64,000 nucleotides of DNA. Source: Neocallimastix lanati (nom. inval.). Its lineage: Eukaryota > Neocallimastigomycota > Neocallimastigomycetes > Neocallimastigales > Neocallimastigaceae. The notes under the pieces are model-generated. The model did no database searches, was not told where the DNA came from, and saw only the letters and a list, made by a program, of their open reading frames with translations. The DNA lies in NCBI GenBank assembly GCA_016946835.1, contig JACVTC010000024.1, positions 871,001 to 935,000 of the forward strand, written 5' to 3'. The position numbers and the translations under genes were made by a program. Positions 22,057 through 33,633 of this stretch are shown piece by piece (the first letter of the stretch is position 1; each line of letters opens with the position of its first letter).

Positions 22057-23043
22057 ATGGAACAATTAAATTTAGTTCAAGAATGGGATAAAACCTTCCC
22101 AAAAAGTGACAAAGTTAACCATAAGAAGGTTACTTTCCACAATAGATTTGGTATTACTTTAGCAGCTGATATGTATACTCCAAAGAATGCAACTGGTAAA
22201 TTATCTGCTGTTGCCGTTTGTGGTGCCTTTGGTGCTGTTAAGGAGCAATGTAGTGGTTTATATGCTCAAGAATTAGCTGAAAGAGGATACTTAACTATTG
22301 CTTTTGATCCATCATTTACTGGTGAATCTGGTGGTAATGTTAGATATGTTGCTTCTCCAGATATTAATACTGAAGATTTCCAAGCAGCTGTTGATTTCTT
22401 ATCTGTTCAAGAAAATGTTGACCCAGAACGTATTGGTATTCTTGGTATTTGTGGTTGGGGAGGTTTAGCTTTAAATACTGCTTGTGTTGATACCAGAGTT
22501 AAGGCTACCGTTACTACTACTATGTATGATATGACCAGAGTTACTGCTAATGGATACTTCGACCAAGGTGATAATGAAGATGCAAGATATGAAAGTAAAA
22601 AGAATATGAATAAGCAAAGAATTGAGGATTATAAAAATGGTAATTATAAATTAGGTGGTGGTGTTGTAGATCCACTTCCAGATGACGCTCCATTCTTTGT
22701 TAAGGATTATTATGATTACTATAAGACTAAGAGAGCTTATCATAAACGTTCATTAAATTCTAATGGTGGTTGGAATATTACTTCTTCTTTACCATTTATT
22801 AATGCACCAATTCTTCATTACAGTAATGAAATTAGAAGTGCTGTTTTAATTATTCACGGTGAAAAGGCTCATTCTTGCTACTTCAGTAAGGATGCTTATG
22901 CTAATATGATTAAGGACAGTAACTACAAAGATAATAAGGAATTATTAATTATTCCAGGAGCTGTTCATACTGATCTTTACGATAGAAAAGATATTATTCC
23001 ATTTGATAAGATTGATAATTTCTACAAGACTTATTTAAAGTAA
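22057..23043 (+). CDS. Alpha/beta-hydrolase-fold protein of bacterial type, nucleophile Ser replaced
   Basis: A 328-residue intronless protein of the dienelactone-hydrolase/S15-like alpha/beta hydrolase group common in gut bacteria. Visible: strand-turn VAVCGAFGAVKEQ near 51-64 (oxyanion-hole side), FDPSFTGESGG at 83-93, the nucleophile elbow region ILGICGWGGLALN at 128-140, then TSTMYD-like TTTMYDMTR, and the late LIIHGEKAH and PGAVHTDLYD with the conserved His at 304. In relatives I know the elbow reads C-x-S-G-G; here Trp134 occupies the Ser position and Cys132 lies two residues before. The catalytic reaction is therefore uncertain. No signal peptide, so probably cytosolic. The gene is much richer in G+C than its flanks, has no introns and looks bacterial, suggesting horizontal transfer. 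The start is the first ATG after an A-rich leader. Confidence 0.85.
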   Translation: MEQLNLVQEWDKTFPKSDKVNHKKVTFHNRFGITLAADMYTPKNATGKLSAVAVCGAFGAVKEQCSGLYAQELAERGYLTIAFDPSFTGESGGNVRYVASPDINTEDFQAAVDFLSVQENVDPERIGILGICGWGGLALNTACVDTRVKATVTTTMYDMTRVTANGYFDQGDNEDARYESKKNMNKQRIEDYKNGNYKLGGGVVDPLPDDAPFFVKDYYDYYKTKRAYHKRSLNSNGGWNITSSLPFINAPILHYSNEIRSAVLIIHGEKAHSCYFSKDAYANMIKDSNYKDNKELLIIPGAVHTDLYDRKDIIPFDKIDNFYKTYLK

Positions 23044-23663
23044 ATTTTGAATTAAATTAAGAAATTTAAAATCAACACCTAAAAAAAAAAAAAAAAAATA
23101 AATAATAAAAATAATTTTGTTTTTTATTAAACAAAAACAAAAAAAAAATAAAAAATAAAAAATAAAAATAATTTTGTTTTTTATTTGTTAAACAAAAACA
23201 AAAAAAATAAAAAATAAAAATAATTATTTATATAATTTTTATTTTTAAAACAAATATTCTCAATATATATTAATAATATATATTCTATTATAAAAGAAAT
23301 AAAAATAACAATGAAAATAAAATAAAAATAAAATAAAAATAAAAATAAAAATTAAAGTAAAAATAAAAAAGTTATTAAAAATAAAATTATTATGATTATA
23401 AAATGAAAGACTATTCCTTTGTAATATCAATAACTAATTCATTAATTTAAAAATTTATTGATTGCTATGTATTGATTTTTTTTTATTTTTATTTTAATTT
23501 TTTTTTTAAACTTGTATATATATATATATATTTATATTCTATGGGTAATTCATATTAATATATAAAATATGAGAATAACAACAAAAACATTAAAAAAATA
23601 GAATTATCGTATAAAAAAATATATATATATATATTTTTTTGTTGATTATTTTCTTAATAATTT

Positions 23664-23689
<26 letters not shown>
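23044..23689. other. AT-rich 3' flank of the hydrolase gene
   Basis: Contains a near-direct repeat of an inverted motif: TTTGTTTTTTATT...AAACAAAAACAAAAAA occurs at about 23115-23147 and again at 23171-23206. Each pairs TTTTTGTTT with AAACAAAAA and could form a hairpin ending the transcript. The remainder is A/T runs, including a T run before 23696. No gene seen. Confidence 0.4.
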
Positions 23690-23696
<7 letters not shown>

Positions 23697-23702
<6 letters not shown>

Positions 23703-24349
23703 AAAGAATCTTTCCTTACTTCCTTCTTATTCTAATATTTTAGAATTTGTAAATTTCATAAACTAGTATATTTATATATTCCTTCTTGGTGGGACTTTAG
23801 TTTTAAATGAGCTACATTTCGATAGTGGGGAACAGAGACAATTAAATGAACTACTTTTCAAAGGTTCATCTGAGTCACATGTTCCAAAAATTGACGGAAT
23901 TCTTAACAAGAGCAATACCTATCATAAGTAGTTCGTTTGAGCTATTATTTGATAGGTATTGCAAAATACCAAACTTATCCAAGAGCGTCGACGTCGTACT
24001 GATAAGGCATAATGATAATACAGGATCATCATCTTTTTCTACGAAGGGTGAATCTTGCCCTAGTAGTTCAATAAATGATGAATCCAGGGAGAGTTTAGTG
24101 CACACCACACTATCTATTTTAAAGATGTTACTTTTAGGTTTTATTTCTTTTTTATTTGTTAGGAAGGGAAAAATTCCCGCATAGTACAACTTGCCGAAAT
24201 ACATAGTATTTTCAAGCTTTTTTATTTTATTTTTTTAATTTTTTAAATTTTTTATTTTTAATTTCAAATGTACTTTTCACCTACATGTATTTTTTAAAAT
24301 AAAATTAATGAAGTTTTGGAAGTGTATTCTCTTCCTAGTTTAAAAAATT
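23697..24349 (+). mobile_element. Dispersed poly(A) retroelement 3' fragment, copy B1
   Basis: First of three successive, same-strand units. Its landmark is AGCGTCGACGTCG at about 23983, with the later GGAGAGTTTAGTGCACACCA and ATTTTAAAGATGTTACTTTT, and the end GGAAGTGTATTCTCTTCCTA followed by an A-rich stretch at 24341. Both strands keep an open frame of about 110 codons (23846-24204), but the matching parts in the other units contain stops, so I do not call a gene. Confidence 0.65.
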
Positions 24350-24539
24350 TTTCTTAAAGAATTATGAATTCTTTATATGTATAAAAGAAAAAAAAAAAAA
24401 CAAAAAGTAAAGTAAAAATTAAATAATTTAAGTGATGCATTAATATATCTTATTGATTAAAAAATAATGTATCATTGTAAAGCTATAAAAAAAAAGCAAG
24501 TGATATATCATTTTAGACATAAAATTATTTCACTATCCA

Positions 24540-25212
24540 AAAATTTTTCAATTTTATCAGCAATTTCCAAATTATAAGTTTAGGTATTAAGCGGATATTA
24601 GATATTTAATATATGACTTTAAATAATAATAACACTACTATCACTATTATCAAACTGATATCAGAAGATTGCCAAGCATGTTTCTCTTGTTGTGATGTAA
24701 ATAACAACATTCTTTATTTTACACATTGGATACTTTTATATCCTAAAATTGAAGAATTTAGGATAAAAAAGTATCCAATAAACTCCTTACAAATGTTAAG
24801 CCTATTGTGATTAGTGTTTTTACCCTATGGTTTTATATACTGTTAGACCTACCATTATCAAAGAGCATCGACGTCGAAACGATATGGTAAAGAAAAAATT
24901 CTGATACAAATTTGAATGATTCTTTGTAGTCACATAATTATCATCGATGAATAGGAAGAGTTAGTGAAATAAAATCAGCAAACAATATTATCTTTGCTCG
25001 AAAATAAATAAGAAATATGGCAAAAATCTTGTTGTTGACAAGCATATTAAAAGCACAAATCATTGATAATTCCTGGAGTGACCACTCATAACATAGTTTT
25101 TTTAATATTAATACAAAAAATTTTATGTATTTTATTTATTTATTTTTTTTTTGTTTTTAATAAATATTATAAAATAAAGTTTATTTCTAGTCTAAAAAAA
25201 AAAAAAAAAAAA
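24540..25212 (+). mobile_element. Dispersed poly(A) retroelement 3' fragment, copy B2 with LINE zinc-knuckle remnant
   Basis: Begins with a short coding remnant (24655-24800) reading LISEDCQACFSCCDVNN then HWILLYPKIEEFR, a relative of the Cys-rich knuckle at 12018-11880. Downstream are AGCATCGACGTCG (about 24862), CATCGATGAATAGGAAGAGT and the end TTTATTTCTAGTCT followed by 19 A (25194-25212). The layout (zinc ribbon, then untranslated tail, then poly(A)) fits the 3' end of a LINE copied with heavy 5' truncation. The complementary sequence at 8453-8835 matches most of it. Confidence 0.7.
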
Positions 25213-25599
25213 GAACTATTATTAAAAAATGTAATTAATATTAAAAAAATAATTACCATATACTATGACCATATAGCAATGTAATGAAACTTTAGTAGAT
25301 AAATGTTTAATAATACTAAGAAGCAAGATATTTAAAAAAATTCAATCTTTTCATTGATTAAATCCGAAGATATTCCATATATAGTAAAATTTTTATTAAA
25401 TTAACCATTAATTTAAATTTTTAATTTAATATTATTTAATTATACTATATATAACTATATATATATATCCTAAATATATATATATAAATTTGTTTATTTA
25501 TTTATTTATAATGTAATTATATAATTATTATTTAAAAAAAAAAATAAAATAAAATAAAAAATAAATTGAAAAGTCCATTTTTTTTTATTTTCTAGAATA

Positions 25600-26111
25600 A
25601 AAAAAGAGAGAGGAAAAAAAAAAGAAATAATATAACATGAATAATTAGCATTGTGGAATTATACTAGTCATTAGTAGATCTCTTGAGTTACTCCTTGATT
25701 GATAAAGTAAAAAAGCCCTCCACAACCAAGCGAGTCAACGTCGAAATGAAAATTAAATCATTCTTCAAAGGAAATTAAATCTCCTGATAATATTTCTCTT
25801 GGTTCGAAGTAGAGTTTAGTGGCCTTCACACTATCAACCTTATAGATGCTATTACTTTTATGTTTTATTTTATTAAATATTTTTGGTAGAAAATAATTTT
25901 TTATTCATACCCTAATTAACTTTTAAATTTTCTCTTTATTTTCATTGTATTTCATTAACATTTTTTTTTTTTAATATATATTTTATTCTTTTAATATTAA
26001 TATATTAACAATGCTCTTTTATATTTAAATATATATAATATATTTATAATTTTTAATAAATAAGACTATGGAAGTGTATTCTTCTTAGTCTAAAAAAAAA
26101 AAAAAAAAAAA
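25600..26111 (+). mobile_element. Dispersed poly(A) retroelement 3' fragment, copy B3
   Basis: Third unit. Landmarks: GCGAGTCAACGTCGAAATGA (about 25729), GTAGAGTTTAGTGGCCTTCA (25807-25826, matching the GAGTTTAGTGCACACC block of B1), CTATTACTTTTATGTTTTAT, and the end GGAAGTGTATTCTTCTTAGT CT followed by 20 A (26092-26111). Stop codons interrupt the frame that is open in B1. The landmark-to-landmark spacing of B1, B2 and B3 is close to 870 bases each. Confidence 0.7.
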
Positions 26112-27209
26112 CATGAAAAGAACTATTTATTAATTTTCAATTTTTTTATAAATTATTTGTAATATATATAGTAATGTACATATAATATATTATATATTTT
26201 AATAATTTTTAAAATTATAATGTTGATGGTCATTGGTGAAAATTATTCATAATTAAATCAAAAAATTAAAAAAACAGATTATGTGAAATTTTTTGGTAGT
26301 CCATTTGAAATAAATGAATAAATACTTATTATCTATTTTATATAAATAATTATATTTTATAATTTATTATTTAATAATAATTTACTATTAATATTTATTT
26401 ATTATATTATTAATCTTATATATAATTTTATTATAATATATTAATTTTATTAATTTGTGAAACACATATTATATATATAGAATAAAAAAAAAAAAAAGTG
26501 ATAAATTTTTTATTTTTATTTTTATTTTTATATCTACTTTTTTAAATAAATACATCGATTTTGTTTATATATATATATATAAAAATAATATATAATTATT
26601 ATTTGATAAAATGATAATTAGAACAACAATAATAAATATGTTTATATTTTGAATAATTAAGATTTTAAGATATAATGTATTTATATAAATGATAGAAATA
26701 GATATAATAGATTAATGTAAAACATAACCATTTTATTTAAAAATATAATTATAATAAACTTAAAATAAAATATAAAATCAAATTAATAAGTACATTAAAA
26801 AGAAAAAAAGTTGAGAAAACAAAAAACAAAACAAAACAAAACAAAACAAATATACCAAAGTAGAACAAAAAAAAAAAAAGATATATATAAATATACATAT
26901 AAATATTAATAATAATACAATATTTTAGTAATCTTTATTATTATTATTATTATTATTATTTTTTTAATTTGTATTTATATATTTTGTAATTGTAATTGTA
27001 ATATACAATATATACAATATAATTATCATATTTTTTTATTTCTTGTCTTAAGAGGAAAAAAAAAATAAAAAAATAAATAAAAGCAAAATAGAAAGTAAAA
27101 ACATATAAATAATATTTTCTAATATATACTAATATATCAAATAAAACAAAGTTGAATTAAGGATAAATAGAAAAAGAAAAGAAAAATAAATTAATTTGAA
27201 ATATAAAAA
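26112..27209. other. AT-rich upstream region of the acyltransferase gene
   Basis: No gene recognised. A/T runs, an AAAAC pentanucleotide run (about 26821-26850) and an ATT run (about 26938-26960). The 60 bases before the ATG are A-rich. Confidence 0.45.
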
Positions 27210-28451
27210 ATGAGTGAAAATAATAAAATAATAGAGGATATCGAATTAAGAGTTGATTATAGACATGAAAATGATGAAGACAATGGTGAAGGAAGTGATA
27301 ATGAATTGTTAATAGATACTGAAGAAAAACATAAAAAAAAAGCAAATGTTCAAACCTCGTCTAAAAAGGAAAGAATCTATTGGATTGATGCTCTTCGAAT
27401 TTTTGCTAATTTTTTAGTTATATTTATTCACTGTACTGGTGTCGATTTAAAACCCACACCATTTAAGTCAACTAATTGGAAAATTTTTCATTTTTATAAT
27501 AATATGTTGAAACCTTGTGTACCTTTATTTATCATGATAAGTGGTGTATTATTCTTGGATCCAAAAAGACCTATCACTGTTAGCTCTCTTTATAAAAAAA
27601 GTATTCCACGTCTTGTGAGAAGCTATCTTTTTTGGTCATCCTATTATAGTGTTGTAGATGAAATGTTTATTAATATTCGTAATGTGAGATATCATTTTAG
27701 TAAGACGTTAGTTCGTGATACAGTGAAAAAAATTATTTTAGGAGGAGGTCATCTCTGGTATGTCAATTTTTGTATCGGTTTATATATGATGACCCCTATC
27801 TTTAGGGAGCTTATACCTAACAGAAAGGTCGCTTGGTATACCGTTATTCTTAGTGTAATATTTGCTCAATTTTTACCAACAGTTTGTGATTTTTTCGATT
27901 CGTTTACCAAATATGGTGGAGGTGTGGGAAGAGACTTTTTAGAAACATTACGTCTCTCGGCAGTTTCAAGCTATATAAATTATTATATGCTAGGCTATTT
28001 ATTAAATACTAAAATATTTAGGAAAAAATGGCAAATTTATTCCTTTTATTTAGTTGGTATTCTAGGTTTAGTTTTAACAGTGTCATTAAGATTTCTTAGT
28101 TGCTATTCTATGAGAAGAGATTCTGGTGCTTTCGGCAATTACAATAGTTTTAATGTAGCTATGGAAACCATAGGAATTTTCATGTTTTTCAAATATACAG
28201 TAGATTACTATCTTCCCAAATTTTTAAGATGGCGTATCTTTAAAAAGCTTCTAATCAATTTATCAGATTGTACGTTCGGTATTTATTTAATACATATGAC
28301 CGTATATCATGGATTATATAAATTAGAGTTTCATCCTATGTCGTTTAATCCAATCTTCTGTGGACCTATCTATTCCGTTATTGTGTATCTTCTTAGTTAT
28401 TTCTGTATTTATATGCTTAGAAAGATTCCAATACTTAGACCTTTAATGTAA
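27210..28451 (+). CDS. Acyltransferase-3 family integral membrane protein
   Basis: Family members move an acyl group (often acetyl) onto sugars or other cell-surface molecules; the substrate here cannot be told. The 413-residue intronless protein has an acidic cytosolic tail (about 1-45, ending in a basic KHKKK), then the family signature YWIDALRIFANFLVIFIHCT at 58-76 with the likely essential His74 in the first membrane segment. The conserved PLFIMISGVLFLDPKRP at about 105-120 follows. About ten hydrophobic helices fill the rest, with basic loops (KKSIPRLVRSYLFW) and a C-terminal LSDCTFGIYLIHMTVYHGLY motif typical of the family end. It lies on the plus strand about 4 kb after the hydrolase gene, with retroelement fragments between, so co-regulation is unlikely. 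Lack of introns and the bacterial-type domain suggest transfer from bacteria. Confidence 0.9.
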   Translation: MSENNKIIEDIELRVDYRHENDEDNGEGSDNELLIDTEEKHKKKANVQTSSKKERIYWIDALRIFANFLVIFIHCTGVDLKPTPFKSTNWKIFHFYNNMLKPCVPLFIMISGVLFLDPKRPITVSSLYKKSIPRLVRSYLFWSSYYSVVDEMFINIRNVRYHFSKTLVRDTVKKIILGGGHLWYVNFCIGLYMMTPIFRELIPNRKVAWYTVILSVIFAQFLPTVCDFFDSFTKYGGGVGRDFLETLRLSAVSSYINYYMLGYLLNTKIFRKKWQIYSFYLVGILGLVLTVSLRFLSCYSMRRDSGAFGNYNSFNVAMETIGIFMFFKYTVDYYLPKFLRWRIFKKLLINLSDCTFGIYLIHMTVYHGLYKLEFHPMSFNPIFCGPIYSVIVYLLSYFCIYMLRKIPILRPLM

Positions 28452-29057
28452 AAAAAAAAAAAAAAAAAGATAGAATTTATTTAATTAAAAAAAATAAAAT
28501 AAAATAAAATAAAATAATAAAATAGAATAAATAAAAACAAAATAAAAAGATAAAAAAAAAAAAAAAAAAAAAAATAAAAAATAAACCATAAAATAAAAAT
28601 GAAAAGAATATATATATTTATGAATATATATATGTATAATCCAATATTTATTATTATTATAATTACATTAATAGAGAAATTTTGAAAATAAAAAAATATA
28701 AATAAATAAAAAAATAAAAAAATATTAAAAAAAATTTTATATTTATATTTAAGCCTTAATACATGTATATATATATATATATACTTTTTTTTTTTTGTTT
28801 ATAATTATTATTATTATTTATTTATTTAAATCAATTATAATTAATAGATTTATAATAACAAAAATATTTAATATATATTGCTGTAAAACATGTATACATA
28901 TGATATATAAAAAGTTATTGTGCAAAACACTATATTTTTTTATATAAATTTGGAAGAAAAATTTTTTAGTATGAGTTATTAAAATCATTTAGGTAAATTA
29001 TATACTTTATGTACTCTTCATTTATTTTTGATTAATGAATTATATATATATATATAT

Positions 29058-29149
29058 ATTATAATATAAAAGTAATAGTATTGAAGTCATTATTATTACA
29101 TATATTATAATATAAAAGTAATAGTATTGAAATCATTACTATTACTATA
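29058..29149. repeat. Tandem duplication, 46-bp unit, two copies
   Basis: ATTATAATATAAAAGTAATA followed by GTATTGAAGTCATTA (second copy GTATTGAAATCATTA) is repeated with a 46-base offset and two or three differences. Confidence 0.8.
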
Positions 29150-29205
29150 TTCTACTTGAAAGTTTTACTTTTTTTTTTTTTTTTTTTTTATTAATATAAG
29201 ATTTC

Positions 29206-29210
<5 letters not shown>

Positions 29211-29245
<35 letters not shown>

Positions 29246-29760
29246 CTAGGAATAAAATTTATTTAATTTTTTTTTTATATATTAATATTTTTTTTTTTTT
29301 TTAAAAAAAAAAAAATATTTTATGAGTTTTTGAAGGATGAAAGAAAATCGTTTAACTATTTTTTGAAAGATAAAAATATATATATATTTTATTCACATTT
29401 AATAATTTAAAAAAAAAAGAAAAAAAAAGTAAAAATTGTGAATATTATAGATATAGATATAGATATAGACGTTGAGTAAAATTTTTAAAAACTAAATTTA
29501 AACTTCCTGTATTTAATTTATCTAATCGAAAAAGTACATGTATAATGAACATTTTCTCAGTTAAACTTGAGAAAAATCTTTCGAAAGCTTACTAAGAAAT
29601 TCCCAAAGTTTACTAACAGACCGTAACTGAAGATCATAAATAAAGATAAGAATGAAATCTTAATTCTGAATATCGAATCTTCGAAGGCCTCGACGCAAAA
29701 CAAGTATAGATACTGTATTTGAAGAAGTATTATCTATTTCAAGAAAGCCTAAAAAAATAA
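29211..29760 (-). mobile_element. Dispersed poly(A) retroelement fragment, copy C
   Basis: A T run of about 31 bases is followed by AGACTAGGAATAAAATTTAT, the reverse complement of the TTATTTCTAGTCT-A(n) end seen at 25.2 kb. ATTTTATGAGTTTTTGAAGGATGAAA matches the ATGAGTTTCGAGGACGAAA of the copy at 8.5 kb. The richer stretch 29500-29760 (with GAAGGCCTCGACGC) is probably the rest of the element, much diverged. Read on the minus strand it ends in poly(A). Confidence 0.6.
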
Positions 29761-30229
29761 AATAAAATAAGTATAAAATAAAAATAAAAATAATAATAAA
29801 AAAAAAATAGATAAAAAAATTTTTTTTTTTTTTTTATATATATATAACAAAATAAAATAAAAAATAAAAGAGAAAGTAAATTCCCTTTAAATAGTAAATA
29901 AAAAATATTGGTGTTGAATATTTGAAAGCTTGAAATATAAAATTGTTCTTGATGATTTAATAGATTTTAGATTTTGTAAATAATTGATTTTATCCTGTAT
30001 AACTGATATAATATTTATAAATTATCTCAAGGGTTAGAAATTTATTGATACAAAATTACTTGTATATACTGTTAAAATGAATAATTGTTTCTTTTTATCT
30101 TTTGACTGATTGTAATTCTTTCAATTAATAAAGCGCTTTAAGTTGTAAAAAATATTCTGTTGAATAATCATAAATTAACTAAAAGTATATTTAAAAAGAA
30201 AAAATATTAGTAGAGAAAGACTATAAAAA

Positions 30230-30720
30230 AGATTCCCATCCGTTAAATAATGTCTTAAACACAAGCTTTGGAGTGAATCAATCTCCTACATTTCCATTTT
30301 ACAATAGCTACATGAAAGTATAAATAATACTATAGAAAAATACATATACAAAATAATGCTAAAGTAAAAAATACAATAGATTCATTACAATGATAATATG
30401 TAGAAACTACATGATATTAATAATTATACAATTCCAATGTTACTACATATCCAGTTTAAAACAATATAAAAACATCAGGTTCACTTTCTACAGTCTTCCA
30501 ATATTCCAGTTTTCACTCTTCGTACTAGAAGCCACTTTAGAAAGGATAACCATCGATTATCATCAGAATCACAGAAAGCTGTAATTAGTACACCTGATAT
30601 AGGTTAATCCTTTTCCATCAACCCTCCATGGACCTGAAAAAACAGTCCACATCATTGGGGTTTATAGACAGGGATGAGAATACACTTCCAAAACTTTATT
30701 ATAATTATTCACCAACTAAT
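30230..30720 (-). mobile_element. Probable retroelement fragment, copy D
   Basis: A block clearly less AT-rich than its surroundings. GAGAATACACTTCCAAAACTTTATT at 30671-30696 is the reverse complement of AATGAAGTTTTGGAAGTGTATTCTC at 24308-24332 (copy B1), and is preceded by TTTATAGACAGGG, like the TTTTAGACTAGG end. The rest (30230-30650) has no match I can see and no long frame beyond 64 codons. It may be an older or different part of the same family. Confidence 0.5.
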
Positions 30721-30924
30721 TTAAAATATAATTAATAATAGAAGTTTAAAATTCTACATGTAATAATAAACACATATAATTCATCCCTTTATATTTTATT
30801 TAAATTTAATTTATTTATTTTTTTATTTTTTATTTAGTTATTTTTTTAATATTTATATGTATTATATTTTTTTCATCTAAATATACATAAAATTATATCT
30901 AGATAAGCTCTGTGATAATTTATT

Positions 30925-30973
<49 letters not shown>

Positions 30974-31185
30974 ACGTTTGTAAATATATATAATAAAGAT
31001 AAAAAAAAAAAAAAAAAAAAAAGAAACATTAATTATAAACAATTAAAGTAGAATAATAATTTTTTATGATAATAAAAAAAATATTGTTTCATAGAATTAA
31101 AAGAGATTAAATATGTTTTCTTTTTTTTTTTTTTTTAAAAAAAAAAATATAAAAAAAAAATATGTATATATATATGTTAATTTAT

Positions 31186-31230
<45 letters not shown>

Positions 31231-31338
31231 TTATTGATAAATAAATGAAGCCTAATTAATAAAATTCCCCGTAGTTTTTTTTGCTTTGTAATTTCACTTT
31301 TCAAAAATTTGAGTAACATATGATAAAACTAATTTAAC

Positions 31339-32587
31339 CTAAGCAGCAACTGAATTATGAATTTTTATAACTTGTTTCTTGTATTCTTCTGGTTTGTCCC
31401 ACATTTGTGCAGCATAAGTATTTAATGGACTATCATTATTTGGTTCTATTATTTTTTTTAATGAAAAAATTAAAAAAAAAAAAAAAAAAAAACAATTATA
31501 AATAATTAATACCTATAAATATCTTATATTATTTAATTTTTATTATATTCATATTTAAATTTAATATTTACCACCAAGTAAACTTTGAAGTGATAAAAGA
31601 ATGGTTTGAACGTTATATACAGCTGACCATTTGTCCTTAATTTTTTTTTTTAAAAAAATTTTTAAAGTTAATAAATAATATTTTATCTATCTTTCTTTTT
31701 ATTTTATTATCTCTAAATTTTCCCTTTTTAAAATATTTACTTTTAATATATCTAAACATATATTTCCTTCAGAGTCAACGTTTGGATGGAAACATGGTGT
31801 AGTAAATTTTATAGTTGGAGCAGTGTATGGGTAATTTACAGGAAATTTTAAGGATAACTTATATGACAAACCATGATATACCTTTATTATTATTATTATT
31901 AAAATATTTAATATTAATAGATATTCTATCAAACCTTAATATGTATATATTAATATCATTTATAATTATTTTACTTACAGTTCCTGGAGCACCCTTTTTT
32001 TTTTTTTTTTTTTTTTAAATAGATTAATATAGAATATTTTTTTATATTTCAATTTTTTACAAATTAGTTTCTTTTTTAAGATTTTATACATATTATTTAC
32101 TTCAATTTAAAATTAAAATAAATTTGTACATACTTCAATAGTACCAACCCAACTTAATAAATTATCAGTTTCTGGAAAGGCGGATACACCAGGTATTCCG
32201 GCCATCTATTATATTATTTAAGACATAAATAAATTATATTTTAATTTTTTTATTATATATTCATTTATTTACATAATTTATTATATATATTATTTTTAAT
32301 TTTTATTTTTATTTATATAAAATTTTATTTAAAAAAGAAAAAAAAAAAAAGTAATTACCATTAATTGCATTAATTCTTTTTGTAATCTTTAAAACACATT
32401 GAATTGATTTTTTTAAATAAAATTGTTATTAGTATTTATATATTTATATACATATATATATTTTTTAATTTTATTTTTTTTTTCTATCTTTAAGCTTTTT
32501 CATATTTTCTCTTAAATACATATATATATAATTTTATGTTAAAAAAATATACCTTTTAGTAACGTTTAAGCCTTCAGTAGTATTCAT
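31339..32587 (-). CDS. UBE2C: UBE2C/Ubc11-type ubiquitin-conjugating enzyme E2
   Basis: E2 that in animals and yeasts works with the anaphase-promoting complex to tag mitotic regulators; that role is inferred by family. I read seven exons on the minus strand: 32553-32587, 32359-32386, 32134-32205, 31979-31993, 31741-31881, 31572-31635 and 31339-31445. All have GT-AG borders, and the phases sum to 462 bases (153 residues plus stop). The N-terminal [10 protein letters not shown] helix is followed by [27 protein letters not shown], the HPN motif at 82-84, catalytic Cys92 in GNICLDILK, and [14 protein letters not shown] then [10 protein letters not shown]. The G-x-SAFPE and W-V-G-T-I features favour UBE2C over other E2 classes. 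Exon 4 is only 15 bases. The N-terminal extension is shorter than in human UBE2C (179 residues). Confidence 0.93.
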
Positions 32588-33633
32588 TTTGATATTTTAA
32601 AAAAGGTATATTTAAATAAAAGATATATATTTTCTTAATATTACTTTGAATGCGCTTTGGAATAAAAATTTTTTTTTTCAATGTTTCAATAATTTAAAAT
32701 AACTATATTCTTAATATTGACAAACAATATTTTGGTATAATAAATTTTTCTATTTTCTCTTTTTTTTTTATAGAAGAGAGCTTTTTTTTAATATTATTTT
32801 ATACAAAGTATTTACTTTCTTATTAAAAAATAAAAAAGATTAAACAAAAAAAAATTTTCTGTAGAATTTTTGTGGTTTTTATATATTTTTTAATGATACT
32901 AAAAAATAAAATAATTTTTTGTATTTATATATTTATATAATAATATATAGGACATCATATAATACAATATATTATATATATAATTTAAACCATTAATATA
33001 TGATATATAATTTAAAATTTAATAATATAATAAAAATATATTTTAAAATAATTAAAAATGAAAATATATACATAATTACATAATATATTAGTGATAAAAA
33101 ATCTTTATATTATAGTTAATTCATTATATATGTTATATAAATTATTTATTTTTATTCTGTTTATTTAATTAATTAATTATTTATTTATTTAATTTTTTAT
33201 GATTATATTTTTTAAATTTTTTAAATTTTTTTTAAAAACTATTAAAATGATAAAAAATAGAAAAAAGTTAATTTAATAATAAAATAATAAAATATTAAAA
33301 GAAAAAAAATAAAATTTTCTAGTCTCCAGATAAATAACTATTTTTCCTGATATTATTTTTACTCTATTTATTTATTTATTTTTCCTAACTAAAAATAATA
33401 ATAATAATAGTAATAATAATTATAGTAATAATTAAAAAAGAGATAACTATAAAATAGATTAAGGTTAACATAAAAAAAATTAAAATAAAGAAAATATATG
33501 AAATAAAAATAAATTATATAGAAATATATGGAAATATAGAAATATATAGAAATATAGAAAAAATATATAAAAGAAAAAAATTGACAGAATTAATGACAAT
33601 ACAAATTTAAAAGAATAAAAAAAGAATATTTAT

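Larger units (their letters stand above)
28452..31338. other. Intergenic region between acyltransferase and UBE2C
   Basis: No gene recognised. Contains a two-copy 46-bp tandem repeat (29058-29149), retroelement-like segments at 29211-29760 and 30230-30720, T runs of 30-50 bases (for example about 30929-30970 and 31189-31228) and an A run near 28552-28574. Confidence 0.5.

Noticed and set aside
23846-24204. Overlapping ORFs of about 110 codons on both strands
   Set aside because: They are within repeat unit B1. The matching part of unit B3 has stop codons and no domain is recognisable.
30390-30584. 64-codon ORF on the plus strand
   Set aside because: It is in a block related to the dispersed retroelement, antisense to its inferred orientation, with no recognisable motif.
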